DNA of 64,000 nt from NCBI GenBank assembly GCA_015657535.1, contig JADHZB010000579.1, positions 62,001 through 126,000 of the forward strand, in the 5' to 3' direction. The translations under genes were made by a program, and so were the position numbers. Positions within the stretch are counted from its first letter, which is position 1; each line of letters starts with the position of its first letter. This document shows, piece after piece, positions 37,801 to 49,273 of the stretch. The notes under the pieces were generated by a model, which made no database searches, was not told the origin of the DNA, and saw only the letters and a list, made by a program, of their open reading frames with translations. Source of the stretch: Nephromyces sp. MM_2019. Taxonomy: Eukaryota > Apicomplexa > Aconoidasida > Nephromycida.

Positions 37801-40359
37801 TAAATAAAAGTAAATGTTCTAGAGTTATTTTATATGCTCTGTCAACATACATTTTCTTAAAAAATTCGATCTCCTTCGATGTGTGGTTAGTTAAACCATG
37901 TATTTTTGAACGGTGTTCATTTAACAATTTCTTTCTGATTTCAGTTTCATATATGTTGATTTTTACCATATCAATATCGCTGAACACATGTCGTGAAATA
38001 TATATATATATATATATATATATTCGTTTCAATCTTTTCTAGTGTTGTGTGTTAATAAGACTTACTGATCACTCAAATTAAATATTTCAGACCAAGTATA
38101 TATATTTTCCCAATTGATTGCATTACTTGTTTTTAGATCATTATTAATTAACGTTTCCAAGATATTCCATGATAAGGGTTTATGATGTGATTTTTTTTCT
38201 AAATGGCTTGAAATATCAAACATTTCAGACAGATATGTTGATGATTGCATATCAAATAGCTCGAGGAGACTTTTTATCAACTGATACAATTTATATTTGT
38301 AAAAATAAACATAATTAAGGGTTTATAATTATTGTGTGTGGATTAGTATGGTATTTGGAATGGATTTAGATAGATAAGTATTAACTGAATGTGTATAAAT
38401 GCAGGGATAGTATATAGAGTTACGGAACTAGTGGTATATATATAATGTGAGATAGCGAGGCGATGTGAGCGAGGAAAAGGTAGAAATTATAGTAGTTTAG
38501 GTAAAGTTAATATAGGTAGTAGTTTGTGGTTGAATATAGTATTATTATGATATAAATGCTTAAAATATTTAAATGTCTGATATATACATAGTTATAGTAT
38601 TGGATTAGACCTGATAGCTGTGAAGTAACTTCTTCAAATCAAAAATAGATTTTGTAAATTCATTATTTTCAGTTTTTCCAGAAATGATTTTCTATATATA
38701 TAAATATAAAAAATAAATGGAACCTTTTTATAATATCTCCTATAGTAGGGAAGTTATATATATACTATAATAATCCTACTTTTATCAATTCTTCAGCCCT
38801 TATCTGAATTATTGGTGTTATGACTTGAAAAGTATGATCCGGTTTGAGTTGAAGTTGACTTACTAAATCTTTACAATATTTTAGAAATAAATCTAAATCT
38901 ATATTAGCTTCATCTAAAAAGTGTCAAATTAATATATTTGGTTAACTTATTATGTATCATAATATAAAAAGCTTGTATTGTTTGTTAGTACTATAATCTA
39001 ATTGTGTGAAATCGAATGTATGAACATACATATCAAGAAAAATTTAAACTTTGAACAAAATTCTTGATTTATTAATAAATAATTGTAAGATAAAAGTGGA
39101 TATAATCTAAACTATTATTATATTTATTATAATTACCATATTGTTTCAAATATAAACCAAATTTTTGATTGAAGATATGCTTGGAAATATTAGTTACAAT
39201 CTTTTGAAAAGGCTCTACTTCTAAACTATAAATAAGTAATACAAAGAGTTTATTATGTAAATTGAGACATTGACTTTAGAATAAATAGGGTGATATACTC
39301 GAATGAATTTAGAAATTTCATTATAAGATTAATTTTGTCTTCAAATTTTGTGACATCTGGTGATTGCTTGATATGTTGTTCAAGTATTACTAGTTTTTCC
39401 TGAGCCTATAAAGATTAAGAATAAGTGTATAATATATATATATCAACTTAATTAATAAACATCTTATGTGTGAATTTATAGAGTGTGTAATTCGATAAAG
39501 ATATAGAGTTTTATCAAAGAATTACAATTAAGTAAAGATCTATAGAATTTTATAGTATAAACAAAAGTAGATAAAGATATATAAAATTTTATAGAATAAA
39601 CAAAGTTTTAAAATTGATTTTTAAATCATGTAGTAATCGAAGAATTTTGCAATAATTAAAAAATGATATATAATTAGCGTTATAATTTATATTTATACCC
39701 ATTTTCCAAGAATTTCCTTATATGAATTATCTTTAGTTGGCAGGATAGATGATATTTGATTAATATGTGATTGGATAGAAGTAATGTTATTGAAGTTAAA
39801 ATTCTTTATAGCATCATAAAGTAAAGTATTATATAGCCAAGAGGTGTAGATAGTAATTCGTTCATCGATAACATCTATGTCTAACTAAAATAGAAAAAAT
39901 GAAATAAAAAAATAAAATATGTAAGTAAATAAAATTTTATTTGTGATAAATCATCAAATTTATTTTTAAAATAGATTATATATTTTATCTTCCACATAAA
40001 TGGTGTTTTTATTTATAAAAATTATAACAAACAGGTGATTGAGGTATCAAAACCTGTAAAATTTTAGCTAAAATGTCTTTATAGGAATTCTTGTGGGTAT
40101 TGCTTGAATTTGATATTTGATTAATTATAAATATCAAACGATCAATAAAAGAACCTCTGATATCATCACTGTTAATCCATTTTGAGCCTTCAAGTGATGT
40201 TTTCTGCATAAATATATGATTATTTCTTATTTGAATTAATAGATTTGATATAATGATTATATATATATAATCGTTGTTTCATATGTAAGGGACTATATAT
40301 ATATATGCTTGTATATCTATAAGTTGAGATATTTCAAAACATATTACTTAAAAATATGT

Positions 40360-40395
<36 letters not shown>

Positions 40396-43167
40396 TTATG
40401 TATTAGTGAGGATGAATGTATGTGTATCTGTATGAATATTTTATGATTTTGTAGATATATCTATATCATCTTAAAGTAATTATTACTCTTAAGGGTAATT
40501 GATATCTAATCACAAACTGTGTAACAACTTCATCTATAATATGATACGTAGCAGTTTCATGTATTGATAAAGTTTTCATAATGGTGATTATCTCATCTCT
40601 CAGCTTGATAATCTTTGTTGGAGATTTCCTATAAATATATAAAATAAAATAAAATAGTTTATATTAAAAATAAGAGCTTAGAGAGAATTAATAAAAATAA
40701 TTGTGCTTACATTTGTCGTGTACAAGCAATATATAAGGCTTTGGTAAACAAGTTGATTGAATGGGCTTCAATTTCTCTGTTATAATAAGTGATTTGTATA
40801 TAATGATAAATCTAAAATTAAAATTTTGATAGATTTATGTATATTATCTTTTACTTTTCACTAAATTGATACTTGTTCAATAATTTGTTTGCTTGATTCT
40901 TAGATTTGTTTTCTATATGTAATGACAGCCATTTTCCCAGAAGAGTTCGACCAAATCTTGATCTAAATTGATTCTAATAAAATTCAAAACTTAATTGTAC
41001 TTAATCAAAGAAAACATATTATCGATATATATACATATTCAATATATACATATAAATAATCAAAGTCTATATATATACATGCAAATAAAAAGATAAATCA
41101 ACAAAAAATATTTATAAATTACTTGCAAATTTTCAGCTTTCAATTTCCCAGCAATATAACCCACAAGTGCCCCAGTAGCTGTTATTATATTATAATGTTG
41201 ATGAAGTGGTTGGGTAAGGAAATATAACCCATGGGGGTAGTAGGGTATAGAAGATGTTAAACCAGTAAGTAAAATTGTACTAATATATGGGATATCTAGA
41301 AATAATGAATGATATTATAAAAATTTTAGTAATAATCATAATAAGGCTTCATATAATTTAAATTCAGTTTACATTTATATAGGTTGTATTGTTGTCCCAT
41401 TTCATCAAACTTATTAGAATTCAAATTTAATTCTTCAAGTAAAGAAAGGTCTTCAGTTTCATATATTTTTACTGAGAATATATAAATGGGAAATATGTAA
41501 TTTATATATTTAGCCAAAAGACAATATTATGAAATACAGTGAATAAAAAAGGTAAGGAGTATAGAGTCATACATAATAAAATTGAAATCCGAATTTGTAT
41601 AAGATTAGATATATTAATCTTGTAAAATAAATATATAGGTATCAATATTTAAAAATTTAAAAATATGAATACATCAATATACGCCGATATATCATTATAT
41701 ATATATGTGCTTAATTATATATAACTATATTTACGAAAATTTTTGATGTATATACAACTTATTTTGCATAAACATTAGTGTAAACTACACAAACAAAGCC
41801 TTAGTGCACACACTTGTAAATAGATACATACATTTATATATACACAAGCAAACCCATATCATAAAATTCTTGGCTAGTTTTTGGTAACTTAGTTATATTG
41901 AAAGATGATAACTGTTCATTGAATACACTGATTTGGTCAATCAATTCTGAGACAATTTGTTCATCATTTGGTTTTATAAAAAGATCTTTCAATGATTTAA
42001 AAAAATTGGAATTCTTATATACATTTTTAGGTCGGATATTTAATTTCTTCAACTGATAAATATAGTCGCAATTTTATAAGAAATATTGTTTCAAGGTTTT
42101 AAAACTTACACTGTCTATTTCACTATATGATATAGGTATCTTATCAGAAAGCTGTTCTAAAGCATTTAAAAGTTTTTTACTTTCAAGCCCATTATCTTCA
42201 TAATCTGAGTTTAGATAAATTAGAAGAATTATTATCAATCGAATGAATCTTGTTATTGAATAAAAATCATATAACCAGCATTATCCATATTAGTTTTATC
42301 ATCTAACTTTGAACAGAGAAAATGAGAAAATTTGTTTTCAGCATATGAATTCCCTTTGTAAATTGGAAATTGAAATACTGAGCGTAGTTGCTGAGCAAAA
42401 GGTGATGGTATAGTAGTGTGTCTTGAAAATTTAAGCACAGTATACGCATTTTGATTGTAATATTTTCCATCAAGTATATTACTCGCTTTTGTCTGCCTAA
42501 ATTTTGGTTGTGTATTATGTGGTTGTTTAGCGTACACTTGTTTACTTTGTTTTGAAAACTCAAGTAGAGTATGGGAATGTTTGGTTTGTGTGTAACCAGT
42601 GTGTGAATGCCCTGTGAGTTGGTACTTTAGATCTCCAGATAGTTGATGTCGAAAGTAAGGTGAATCCGTGTGTAGTGGCCTATAGTATCCTATTGAAGTA
42701 TGTAGTTGTTTTGTGTTATCTGAAGTTTAAATTATATAGTGTGGATCTCCAACTATGCCTTAACTTAATCAAATCATACTGTTTACCTGGCAGGGTATCC
42801 AAATTTAATTCTCCAAATCTTTTTGGATTTAAAAACAGGGCTAAAACAAATTACAAATAAAATGTAAAATGTTCTTAATTAGACAATTTCAAATAAATTA
42901 TCAGAATAATGAATATATTTTTGCTTATAAGTCATAGAAATATGTTGTACAATGTATATATACTTATATATGCTTATATTTCTTACGTAGATGGCGATCA
43001 AGGGTGGTGTTGTCATTTACTTTGCTCCCATAGTTTATATGATATTGGATAATTGGAGACGATCTCCAATCTATTTCACTTGCTTCAAATATGCATTGGT
43101 TTAATATAATTAATAATACAAACGATATGAGTTCAAGTTCCCATATTTTATATTTAAACTTCCTCAT
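34889..43167 (-). CDS. Large helical-repeat protein with signal peptide, possibly Tic110-like
   Basis: About 31 exons can be chained in frame from ATG 43167 to TAA 34889, about 1,400 aa. The N-terminus is a signal peptide (YKIWELELISFVLLIILNQC) followed by a His/Tyr/Thr/Lys-rich leader. About residues 345-400 hold two weak hydrophobic segments, YISTILLTGLTSSIPYYPHG and IITATGALVGYIAGKL. The rest is soluble and all-alpha, built from repeats that pair a Y-x3-hydrophobic helix with an 'L-hydrophobic-E-hydrophobic' helix, for example VYNSLLQKTIEDEI with LGQIAKLLKINLNDVSKLH, and LYRSYLKEVIWD with LGILLGYDPKEQIKI. This matches the plan of Tic110, the plastid inner-envelope protein (paired N-terminal membrane helices, HEAT-like repeats). 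A signal plus leader would suit a plastid of secondary origin. The assignment is inference. The joint near 37632-37850 is ambiguous. Confidence 0.5.
37997..38023. repeat. (TA)n microsatellite in an intron
   Basis: A pure TA run of about 27 nt within an intron of the large minus-strand gene, close to a splice acceptor. Confidence 0.85.
40364..40392. repeat. (AT)n microsatellite in an intron
   Basis: A pure AT run of about 29 nt within an intron of the large minus-strand gene. Many shorter TA runs occur in neighbouring introns. Confidence 0.85.
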
Positions 43168-44631
43168 TGTTAAAGTTATATATAATATAGAGAGGTTTCT
43201 TTTTTAATAAGCTTACACATCCGAGATGATGTTGCATTGATAATAAGCTAAAGCATCACCAGATGAAACTTACTAACTTCATTTCTGTAATAAATGTGTC
43301 TAGCCCAATATCTTATTATTGAGTTGAAATATTTTGGTGAAATATCACAGGTAATATGCTTAATAAACTTTGTCATATTTAAACTTTATTGATTAGCAAT
43401 TCATTAACTTATAGGAAATAATATTGTTACATAATTTCAATTTGTTTGGGTATCTCTTAATTTGTTCATTATAAATGATATATATATATATAAGAGTTTG
43501 AAATTCTCATGAAAGTTCATGTTTTTCTAATTTGAACTATTAATGAATTGTATAATTTGATTGGGCTTTTTATTCTGAAGTCATTTTATTTAATATGTAA
43601 TATGATGTTGTTAAATTTTATAATCTTATGGAGCTTGGGATTATTTAAAATTACTAAAAAAATTTTATATGAATGTCGTTTCTTTAAAAAAAATCGAATT
43701 ATAAATAAAATGTTTTCACCCATTTAACTTGATTTTAACTACTGTGTGAATGAAACTGCCATGATTGCTATATTATCTTTACAGTGTTTGTTAGGTTCAT
43801 GAGTTAATTTAGTTAATTATTTACGTATTTGGCCAAATTTTAAAGCATCTATCAATAAAATAAACCATTTCAATAAGCAAACAACAAATACTATATGCTC
43901 GGTTTGTGTACAATATATACACAAACCCAGTGACTTCTATTTTGAAATTATCACCTCTACACACATATATATGTGTTACATAGATAGATTGATACTCATT
44001 GTGCTTGTTTGTGTGCACACTTTGCACTCATAAATATTTGTGATAGGCTATACACTCATAAGGAGAAACCTTACCAATTTATACTTATTTAATAATGGCT
44101 AAAACATTGATTATGATGATACAATTTATAATGCAATCTGCCACATATAACGTGACTAGCCTTCTTATGACTGTGTTAATGATAGTGTTATAAAAAAAAT
44201 AACATGTTTGTGAGGACATTTAATGACTTGAAGATTTTTATGCAATTGTGTTTAAATTCTTGAGAGCTTTAGCTATATAATGCATAAGAATGCTTCAAGA
44301 TCAGATTTCATTTTTACAAACACAAAGAAGATAATTAATAGATAGCGTAGGCAAGTACCATTAGTAATGATGATCTTACTAGAGTTATATTAAACTAAAA
44401 GTTGTTTATTTTCAACAACTTGTTGATCTTCCCCCCATAACAATTTTCTCTTCTTCACAAACCAGTGTTAAATTTTCTTGAATCATTTATTTGTTAGTAA
44501 ATTTTTTCTATTTGATTTTTACTTTTTATTCCTTCTACTTTTATAGGCATAAAAGTACTTAATCTTTACTCTACTAATTTAAAAGAATAATATTTATTCT
44601 TTCAAACCTATAAACTATTTAGTTTCTCAAA
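43168..44631. other. Divergent intergenic region between the Tic110-like gene and RPS18
   Basis: A 1.46-kb AT-rich region. The last ~250 nt before RPS18 is pyrimidine-rich (runs such as CTTCCCCCC near 44431), as often seen upstream of ribosomal-protein genes. A 68-codon minus-strand open frame at 43821-44027 looks like chance. Confidence 0.4.
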
Positions 44632-45183
44632 ATGTCTGTTACAATTCAAGACGATAACTTTCAGCCTCTTCTCCGTATCCTCAACACCAACGTTGATGGG
44701 AGGGAGAAGGTAGTCATTTCCTTAACAGCTATCCGTGGTATTGGAAGAAGACTTGCAAGTGTCATCTGTAAGAAGGCTGACATCGATACAAACAAGAGAG
44801 GTGGCGAGCTCACTCCAGATGAAATTCAAAAGGTAAATCTTTTTCAACTACTTAGCCTACTAGTAACCATTTACTATGCGACTCTTAACAGCTTAAAAAT
44901 CGCTCTTTTTATTCTACAGATTGTAAGTATTGTTGAAGATCCTTCAGCTTTCAGAATTCCTAACTGGTTTTTAAATAGAAGGAAAGATCTCTTTGATGGT
45001 AAAAATAAGCATTTGAGTGCGAATCAACTCGATTCAACTCTCCGTGAAGATATGGAGCGTCTAAAAAAGATGAAGCTACACAGAGGTCTTCGTCACGCAT
45101 GGAACTTACGTGTTAGAGGTCAACACACCAAAACAACCGGTAGACATGGCAGAACAGTCGGTGTTGCAAAGAAGAAGGGTTAA
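44632..45183 (+). CDS. RPS18: 40S ribosomal protein S18 (uS13)
   Basis: uS13 sits in the head of the small subunit and contacts tRNA and the large subunit. Two exons, 44632-44832 and 44920-45183, are separated by an 87-nt intron that is fully open in frame and would otherwise insert 29 odd residues after DEIQK. The spliced product is 154 aa, the normal size. Hallmarks: [62 protein letters not shown] and the C-terminal [15 protein letters not shown]. Codon use is less AT-rich than that of neighbouring genes, consistent with high expression. It is convergent with the phospholipase B-like gene (gap 123 nt). Confidence 0.98.
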   Translation: MSVTIQDDNFQPLLRILNTNVDGREKVVISLTAIRGIGRRLASVICKKADIDTNKRGGELTPDEIQKVNLFQLLSLLVTIYYATLNSLKIALFILQIVSIVEDPSAFRIPNWFLNRRKDLFDGKNKHLSANQLDSTLREDMERLKKMKLHRGLRHAWNLRVRGQHTKTTGRHGRTVGVAKKKG

Positions 45184-45306
45184 ATCATATATTCTATTCA
45201 CTCTTAACTATCTTCGTTTTCAACTAGATAAGATAAATTACCAATTTTTAATAACTTGAAAATTATTTCCCAACTTTTTGAAATATACATTTCAAAATTA
45301 TAAAAA

Positions 45307-48300
45307 TTAATAATTTAAAAGATCATTATAATCTCGAATAAAATATTTGCTAAATTGATTTTCATGAGACATCCCTATGCTATATGTCTCGTCATAGTAA
45401 TTATTTGACCTAAATCTATGGGAATCATTTTCATATCTTCTCCTGTTATATGAAAGTGGTATATTTGGATAAGCATAATTAGATGTTATTCTATATTTAC
45501 ATTTGCATGAGGGTTTAGCTTTTCAATATATTCCTGATGGAGTTACTTGATGCCTAAAATAAACTAATTTTAGAGGAATTTTGGGAAGAATTTCGTACTT
45601 TACCAGTTGAAGCTCCAGAAGTCCGGAATCCCTTTATGAGAAATTTTTTTTTTAATCTAATTTACTAAATATAGGGATGAAGTTAATCCAAATGACACTC
45701 TTACTAATTTCTCAAATTTAGAAAAAGAAAATGGCTCATTTTTGAGATGTTCAGGACCAGATATAATATCACAAGCCAAATTTTTAATCATTTTTGAGTT
45801 CACAATCTGTTTTAAATAAGATTAAATAAACAGAAAACCTTATTCATCTTACCTTACTATCCGTACCACCAAAAGGAGTCCTTTTTAAAATTATATGGAT
45901 TTTACTGGAAAATAATATAAAAAATATCACACCTCTCTGCACTTAGGTCATATCTTGAAGAAATGGCATAGTCAGCATTTATTTTGGTATTACCAACTCC
46001 AATTTTCATATCCCACTATTTTCTACAAATAAGCCTAAACTTAAAAGCGAATATAAATTAACAACACCTGCATGACTTTTCTCATATCACTAATTCCTTG
46101 AACAAGAGGTGCTAAATGCTTAAAACTTTTGGCTCTTGGGTTTTCTCCAGTTGAATAAATCAGTCTTGCCGACTTTTCATATGCAAAAGCAGAAGCTAAA
46201 TTTTCACCATCGAAGTCTCGTATGTCGCTAAACCTTTTTAAGGCATATTCTTCAAATCACTCGAATAGTTTCTAAAATTACCAAGCACGATTCTGACTTG
46301 AGAAATATCTTTCGGAATTCAATAACCAAGATATGTCCTGATAGTGACTTATCCCTGTTTTTTTATAAGTTATCTTATTCATAATTAAAGTAAAAAGTAA
46401 CCAGAAGTTTTATCCATAAGTAAAACAGTGTTGTTAGTTAAAGCTCTGCCCTGGGTAAACTTTTTATAATCAACGATCAACCTGAAAATTATTGTTACAA
46501 GACTTTGGAGATTAATATCTACTTTACCATTCACTATTAGTTGTAAATGTAGGTGTTTCAGACTCTATGTTTTTTTTCAATTTGATTAAATTTATTGGTA
46601 TACTTTCATTATACCTTGTATTGCCATGTTTCTACACCAATCTTCAGCATTATCTGATAGTCGTAAAACTAATGGAATTTTTATAAAGTCCGGTAAAAAT
46701 TGATCAACTGAGAAAGCTTCATTGAGTCCTAGAAATAAAGTAGGTTGTACCATTTTTGTATTGCTTAAGCTCCCTCATCAAAGGAACAGTTGTTTCAGTC
46801 GCTACTAGGCCTTGGTCACTTAGGTAGAATTCATCCGTTGACGAAATCATCCCTAGGAGGCCATTACTATTTTGGATTAAGTCATAAGCAATGTAACCTG
46901 GATAAGATGAGAAGCCCAGAACTTGACTCTTCATACCTTGAATTTTAAAATCATAATACTTGAAAGATAAATTCGATAATTTATTTAAAGACATAATATC
47001 ACGTATTACTTTGAAGACACGGCTCATTTCTCTGTAATCTTCCCAAGTTGTATGACCTACAATTTTATAAAATAAATAGTACTCGAGGTAATAATTAGCT
47101 TACCTATTAACAAATCAGAAAAATTTGAAGTTAATCTGACTAGTGCGGAGCAACGACTTGGCACAAAAGTATTCCTTTTTTTTGGGATTTTAAGCAAAGT
47201 TTCAATTACCCATAATGATAGGGATCATTATAAAGTCTTTTTGAGCTTCTAAGATGTCTCATTAGATACGTTCCTTTATTTCCGTAATTTGTATTTGAGA
47301 TAAGGTTTTGTACTTCATCATCTGAGTTCTATCGCAGCTTTTTATTTTGAAAATTAAACTAATAGTTGACATACCATTAAAATCAACTTTTTCATATCTA
47401 TCACTACCGGTAACTCACTTGATGATTTTGCACGCTGGTAAAAATTATGCCCTTCAATTTGGAAATTAGAATTCTATGTATAATTTTAGAAGCTCTAACC
47501 ATCATGGATACCAATAAGTTGCAGTATAAAGAGTAGCTTGAAATAGCTTTTTTTATCCGATGAATTCAAAAATTCTTCACTCTCAGAAAACACAAGATTC
47601 TTGTGTCGTTTTATTTGCTTAAATATGAATAGGATTTTGATTATTTTGATATCTTACAACTTGACATTTACATTTTTAAAACTTTCAATTGAAAGAGAAG
47701 AATATTCCTCCAATAATTCTATATTTTTTTTATGTGATTCTCTAATAGCTTCAGTGTTAAACTAATTTTATTTAATGAAAGTTTTTAATAAAGCAATTAT
47801 AATATTCACCCAAAAATCATTTATCGAATCCGAGGTTACAAATCCTTCCTGTGTAATATTTATCATTTTTGAAGTACTTTTTATATTCCAAATACTAACA
47901 ATTAAACCAGAAGAATATATCTGGAGAGCTTCTTCGACACGAGATGCTCTTTTAGCAGTTTTCAATGACAGTTGGTTCCACCCAACCTAAACACATTGAT
48001 TTAGCTAGTAAGAGTATTAATTGAACTACCTGGTTGATTTGATCCATATATTTGCACTCAACTAATTGAGAATGACTAGAATAAGCTTCAGATGGGTTCT
48101 TAATTATTAATCTCAAAGGGTAATCTTCTATATAATAAATAGCTAAATGAGTTTCATTCCCCTGGTTTTTATATATCTTGAATGCTTCTTGAAAGTTCAT
48201 TATAAATTCATAATTTTGTGTTTTAATTGGCTGCAAAAAAGAGTCAAATCTTTCTTCAATGAAATTCTTGAAAGAAACATATCGATTCGAACTACTTCCA

Positions 48301-48395
48301 TTTTCTCGATTTAATCTTGTCGCATTACAAGTTATTTTAACTACCAAATAGAAAATCAGGCATTTTGTTAGATTGTTCATTTTTGACAACTCCAT
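45307..48395 (-). CDS. Phospholipase B-like (PLBD/LAMA) Ntn hydrolase
   Basis: Members are secreted or lysosomal N-terminal-nucleophile hydrolases proposed to deacylate phospholipids. A multi-exon gene was rebuilt from ATG 48395. It begins with a signal peptide (NNLTKCLIFYLVVKITCNA). Family blocks in order: VGWNQLSLKT; GRCSALVRLTSNFSDLLIGH, where the Cys (codon 47150-47152) aligns with the autocatalytic nucleophile; TTWEDYREMSRVFKVIRD; GFSSYPGYI; STDEFYLSDQGLVATETTVP; WLIVDYKKF; ENPRAKSFKHLAPLVQGISD followed by MRKVM; ISSRYDLSAER. After the family core, the last exon is best joined to an Arg/Asn/Tyr-rich tail ending at 45307. An alternative acceptor would stop earlier at 45543. Several Asn-x-Ser/Thr sites fit a secretory glycoprotein. 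Confidence 0.88.
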
Positions 48396-49273
48396 GATGG
48401 AAAATCTTTGTAATTATCCACTATAAAACGTTAATAGTGTTTCTAGTGTATTTACACAATTGGGATGGTTAATATCCAATGTGTTTTTATTGTTACACTG
48501 AGAATCATCAGAGTGAAATCATTCTAGTACTACTTGCATTTACTTTATTCAGGTATTAATTCAGAGGTAGAAGAGTTAATTCATATTATACATAATTTAA
48601 TAATCTCCAGTTATTATACTTATCCAATCTTACAAAAGTATTTAAGTAAAATAATATAAATCATGTATTATTGAAAAATTATGTTTCTTAGTAATAAAAA
48701 AAACCAAATATCTAATCAAAAAACGATAATAAAACCTGAGTCCTTGTTACATTTCTTTCTACTTTGAAATTTCAGTGAATTATTTTTGTTTTATTTGGGT
48801 GATGATTAAGCATTTGTAAAATATAGTTAGCATTTTCCTAAACTGCTAACAATTATTAATATAAAATTACAATTATTTTCTACAGCTATAACACATCTTG
48901 GGAAAAATATACATATAATTAGCAAATAAAAAGGTGCAAGACTAAAGATACTTGAAATAAAAGTGTAAACATCGTGCGATTGAAGATTTTGATAAATCCA
49001 TAGTGAGCTGCTAGTTATAAAAAAAACTGTGTAATTTAGAATTATATATGAGTGAGATATTAAATTGATAGTTTTTGCCCAGTTGTATGCTTTGGGAAAC
49101 AGTGTGAAAAGAAGCAAAACTTGAATAAATTTACACAAAGCTGAGAGCTGGTTTATAGAATAGCATTTAAAAATCCGTGTAACGCTCAGAAGTGTCTAAA
49201 TAGCCAGCCCAATAGGTACATAAATCTAATAAATGATTTGGAAATTCTTACAATATATAAAGTTAATTGCGAA
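48396..49273. other. Intergenic region between PLB-like and LOTUS genes
   Basis: AT-rich, 0.9 kb. It contains one hydrophobic open frame listed separately at 48827-49138, and nothing else recognisable. Confidence 0.4.
48827..49138 (-). CDS. Possible small membrane protein (103 aa)
   Basis: An uninterrupted frame from ATG to stop with two or three hydrophobic segments (for example ILNYTVFFITSSSLWIY and FYLLIICIFFPRCVIAV). It has no recognised family and no supporting splice structure. T-rich DNA tends to produce hydrophobic chance frames, so this may not be a gene. It lies between two minus-strand genes. Confidence 0.25.
   Translation of the reverse strand: MCKFIQVLLLFTLFPKAYNWAKTINLISHSYIILNYTVFFITSSSLWIYQNLQSHDVYTFISSIFSLAPFYLLIICIFFPRCVIAVENNCNFILIIVSSLGKC

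Noticed and set aside
42660..42860. Plus-strand 66-codon frame
   Set aside because: It overlaps exons 2-3 and an intron of the large minus-strand gene and has no support of its own.
43821..44027. Minus-strand 68-codon frame upstream of RPS18
   Set aside because: Cys/Tyr-rich chance frame in AT-rich DNA, no splice partner.
44833..44919. In-frame 29-residue insertion in RPS18
   Set aside because: It has clean GT and TACAG ends, and removing it restores the conserved uS13 sequence. It is an intron.
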